Assembly: GCA_046289975.1 (NCBI GenBank)
Contig: JBKBUQ010000126.1
Span: 1 to 8,983, forward strand
Source: UBA2798 sp046289975
Lineage (GTDB): Bacteria; Bacteroidota; Bacteroidia; Flavobacteriales_D; UBA2798
DNA: 8,983 nucleotides
Reading direction: 5' to 3'
Positions 7,569 through 8,983 of the stretch are shown in pieces. Position 1 is the stretch's first letter. Each line of letters opens with the position of its first letter. The translations under genes were made by a program, and so were the position numbers. The notes beneath the pieces were generated by a model that ran no database searches, was not told the DNA's origin, and was given only the letters and a program-made list of their open reading frames with translations.

Positions 7569-8272
7569 GTGTCGCCAAGCGAATATTTTTTCATTTTTTA
7601 GAATGGTTTTTCGTCATTTCAACCTTGGCATTAATTACAATTTCAGTTTTGGGTTTTATTCTGATACAAATTGATTGCTTCTCACTTCCAATTAATTGGG
7701 GAATTAATGGTCTTCAATTTTACTTAAAGCAGTTTGAACCAATTAGTACGTCACTTGGTGCAAGTTTGGCATTAATTGGAGGGTATTTTTTACTTGAACA
7801 GGTAAGGTTAATGCTTTACTCAAACATGATAAATGAATTTAATCAGTGGGATGCTGATTTCAAAAGGGTAATAGAAAATATTAGAACTGAAAACCCAGCT
7901 ATGGCAAATTATTTTACAGACATATCAAAACGAATTTATAAGTATTTATATGTACGTGAGTTTTTAATTTTCAAAAGGCTTTCTTTAAGGAAATTTTATT
8001 GGAAATTCATCAAATTTCGAGTTGAAGATTTTGAGAAGAATTCAAAAGGATTTTTGGACGAGAATAATAAAATCTATTCAAATGGTCAAAATCCATATTC
8101 TATTAAGCAACTAAAAACTATCTGTGATTATATTTTTAAAGCCAGTCCAAATAGAGAAGTTCTTGTAGAAAAAATGGGTACATTATTTAATACAAGATTT
8201 AACAAGAAATTTAAAGAAATTGAAAAAGCAAAGGAATATCCGTCACAACCGAAAACCCCAAGCACCGATTAA
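7565..8272 (+). CDS. Two-helix inner-membrane protein with cytoplasmic C-terminal domain
   Basis: 235 residues. The start overlaps the upstream stop (ATGA). Two hydrophobic segments are clear: about 14-36 (WFFVISTLALITISVLGFIL) and about 60-78 (ISTSLGASLALIGGYFLLE). Basic residues before the first (K5, R6) and after the second (R81) predict both ends inside, with a short ~23-residue loop outside. The remaining ~150 residues are soluble, helical-looking and rich in K, R and aromatics (RLSLRKFYWKFIKFR near 140-155), followed by a hydrophilic P/S-rich end. No family recognised. Small two-helix proteins with a cytoplasmic domain are common effectors or anchors in phage-defence operons, which fits the flanking HEPN-type genes, but the sequence alone does not show this role. 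Confidence 0.9.
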   Translation: MSVAKRIFFHFLEWFFVISTLALITISVLGFILIQIDCFSLPINWGINGLQFYLKQFEPISTSLGASLALIGGYFLLEQVRLMLYSNMINEFNQWDADFKRVIENIRTENPAMANYFTDISKRIYKYLYVREFLIFKRLSLRKFYWKFIKFRVEDFEKNSKGFLDENNKIYSNGQNPYSIKQLKTICDYIFKASPNREVLVEKMGTLFNTRFNKKFKEIEKAKEYPSQPKTPSTD

Positions 8273-8290
8273 ACAATAATTTTAGTAGTA

Positions 8291-8851
8291 ATGAATGACA
8301 TAGAGAGATTGAAGAAATACAAACTTCAAACGAACAAATTATATTCCGCTTATGGAAAATTTGCTGTCGAGTTTGAACAAATGTGCGAGTCTATAAGGCA
8401 TTGTTTAATTTTTACACTTCATTCATCTGGTCTTAAAGAACAAAAATTTGCACGGATATTACTTGCAGATCAAACCGCAAGCCCTCTTATTTCAAAGCTG
8501 ACAGCTTTTGTTGCGGAGGTATATTCAAAAGAGCCAGACAAGGTGAAATACCTTCAACCCCTGTTCAAATTCTGCATTGATATTAATGAAAAGAGAAATG
8601 AAATAATTCATGGAACATGGTACATTGGCTGGGCAAGTGCAGAACAAACAGATTTTAGCCGAGCCAACGGAGCAAAAGATAAAATCACAAAAAAGGGAAT
8701 AAGAAATGATGGGCTTGATTTTTCAGTCGCTGAATTCCATGAGTTGTCTGAGAAAATAATTAAGGCTAATGAAATGATAAGAAGGTTATCGGTATGTATT
8801 ACTCGTGGCGCGGATTTGAAAAAGAATGTTGTTATAGAGAAATTGAAATAA
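8291..8851 (+). CDS. HEPN-like protein with RNxxxH motif
   Basis: 186 residues, ATG at 8291, 18 nt after the membrane-protein stop, so probably the last gene of the same operon. It is mostly helical: an N-terminal helix with YGKFAVEFEQMCESIRHCL, a second region ILLADQTASPLISKL, then KRNEIIHGTWYIGW at 101-114. R102, N103 and H107 fit the HEPN ribonuclease signature (Arg, polar residue, then His a few positions on). The FAVEFEQ...LLADQTA...RNxIIHGTWxIGW layout recalls a widespread uncharacterised bacterial family, from memory and not checked. No signal peptide or membrane segment, so cytoplasmic. If active it would cut RNA, as HEPN toxins and abortive-infection proteins do, but some members with this motif are only nucleotide- or protein-binding. 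Gene boundaries are secure; activity is inferred. Confidence 0.88.
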   Translation: MNDIERLKKYKLQTNKLYSAYGKFAVEFEQMCESIRHCLIFTLHSSGLKEQKFARILLADQTASPLISKLTAFVAEVYSKEPDKVKYLQPLFKFCIDINEKRNEIIHGTWYIGWASAEQTDFSRANGAKDKITKKGIRNDGLDFSVAEFHELSEKIIKANEMIRRLSVCITRGADLKKNVVIEKLK

Positions 8852-8860
8852 TAAAGACAA

Positions 8861-8892
8861 TTTAGCCCAAGTCCCGGAAAATCCTACCTTTG
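8861..8892 (+). promoter_or_regulatory. Candidate Bacteroidetes-type promoter
   Basis: TACCTTTG at 8885-8892 matches the Bacteroidetes -7 consensus TAnnTTTG exactly. A weak -33 box, TTTA (consensus TTTG), lies at 8861-8864, with 20 nt between them, within the usual spacing. It sits just after the last gene's stop, pointing into DNA with no gene inside the window, so it would drive a downstream + strand gene. Transcription would begin around 8897-8900. Confidence 0.5.
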
Positions 8893-8917
8893 CCCCGGTA
8901 CTTTGAAAATAAAGGTA
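8885..8917. repeat. Inverted repeat overlapping the -7 element
   Basis: TACCTTT (8885-8891) and AAAGGTA (8911-8917) are exact 7-nt inverted copies separated by 19 nt. The left arm is the -7 box itself and the right arm lies just past the expected transcription start. A repressor or activator site is possible, but 7-nt arms in AT-rich DNA can arise by chance. Confidence 0.35.
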
Positions 8918-8928
8918 ATTAACGCTAA

Positions 8929-8953
8929 ATTTTACCGTCAATTACGATAAAAT
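8929..8953. repeat. Imperfect hairpin in the leader region
   Basis: ATTTTACCGT (8929-8938) pairs with ACGATAAAAT (8944-8953) at 9 of 10 positions, with a 5-nt loop (CAATT). The following bases are not a T-run, so it is not a typical terminator. It would lie in the 5' leader of a transcript from the promoter above, or be an operator. Confidence 0.4.
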
Positions 8954-8983
8954 CTTGTAGGCTTAAGGTCGACAATGTTGGCA

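Noticed and set aside
8852..8884. Rho-independent terminator after the last gene
   Set aside because: No GC-rich hairpin followed by a T-run could be found on the + strand.
8861..8890. tRNA 3'-end or attachment-site remnant around AAGTCCCGG
   Set aside because: It superficially recalls a T-arm, but there is no matching 5-bp stem and no acceptor or anticodon arm nearby, and no second copy in the window.

Overview
This window looks like a piece of a Bacteroidetes (Bacteroidota) genome. The DNA is AT-rich. The first gene is an RHS/YD-repeat protein with phrases typical of that phylum, such as YMKNHLGN, YSPFG and a GRFLSMD core end. Several exported proteins carry A|Q signal-peptidase sites or lipoboxes. 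Starts are mostly preceded by A/T-rich sequence rather than a strong Shine-Dalgarno, and the only promoter-like site matches the phylum's TAnnTTTG -7 element. All nine coding regions are on the + strand. I see no RNA gene, transposase, integrase or CRISPR array.

Region 1 (1-2337) is the 3' part of a large RHS-repeat gene whose 5' end lies outside the window. The conserved core ends near in-window residue 506. It is followed by a ~270-residue Q/N/T/P-rich tail that I cannot assign to a family, and whose DNA is locally much richer in G+C than the core.

Region 2 (2348-6440) holds four consecutive genes for exported proteins: a three-part lipoprotein (ZU5-like, TonB-C-like, and an LGWINCDRF-containing C-terminus), a small lipoprotein, a small cysteine-containing secreted protein with a TTG start, and a 505-residue secreted protein that is probably beta-propeller-like. 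The spacing is tight (10 nt, ATGA overlap, 34 nt, 34 nt), so these probably form one transcription unit with the RHS gene. A link to the RHS protein as partners or immunity proteins is inference only.

Region 3 (6448-8851) changes to non-secreted proteins: a zinc-ribbon plus DUF4145 (HEPN-superfamily) protein, an unrecognised 142-residue protein, a two-helix membrane protein with a large cytoplasmic part, and a small protein with a HEPN RNase-type RNxxxH motif. The first three overlap by ATGA and the fourth starts 18 nt later. Two HEPN-type proteins bracketing an unknown protein and a membrane protein is the best candidate here for an undescribed system, possibly a defence or abortive-infection module. 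That role is inferred from families and layout only.

Region 4 (8852-8983) is intergenic. It carries a probable Bacteroidetes-type promoter, overlapped by an inverted repeat and followed by an imperfect hairpin, and appears to lead into a gene beyond the window.
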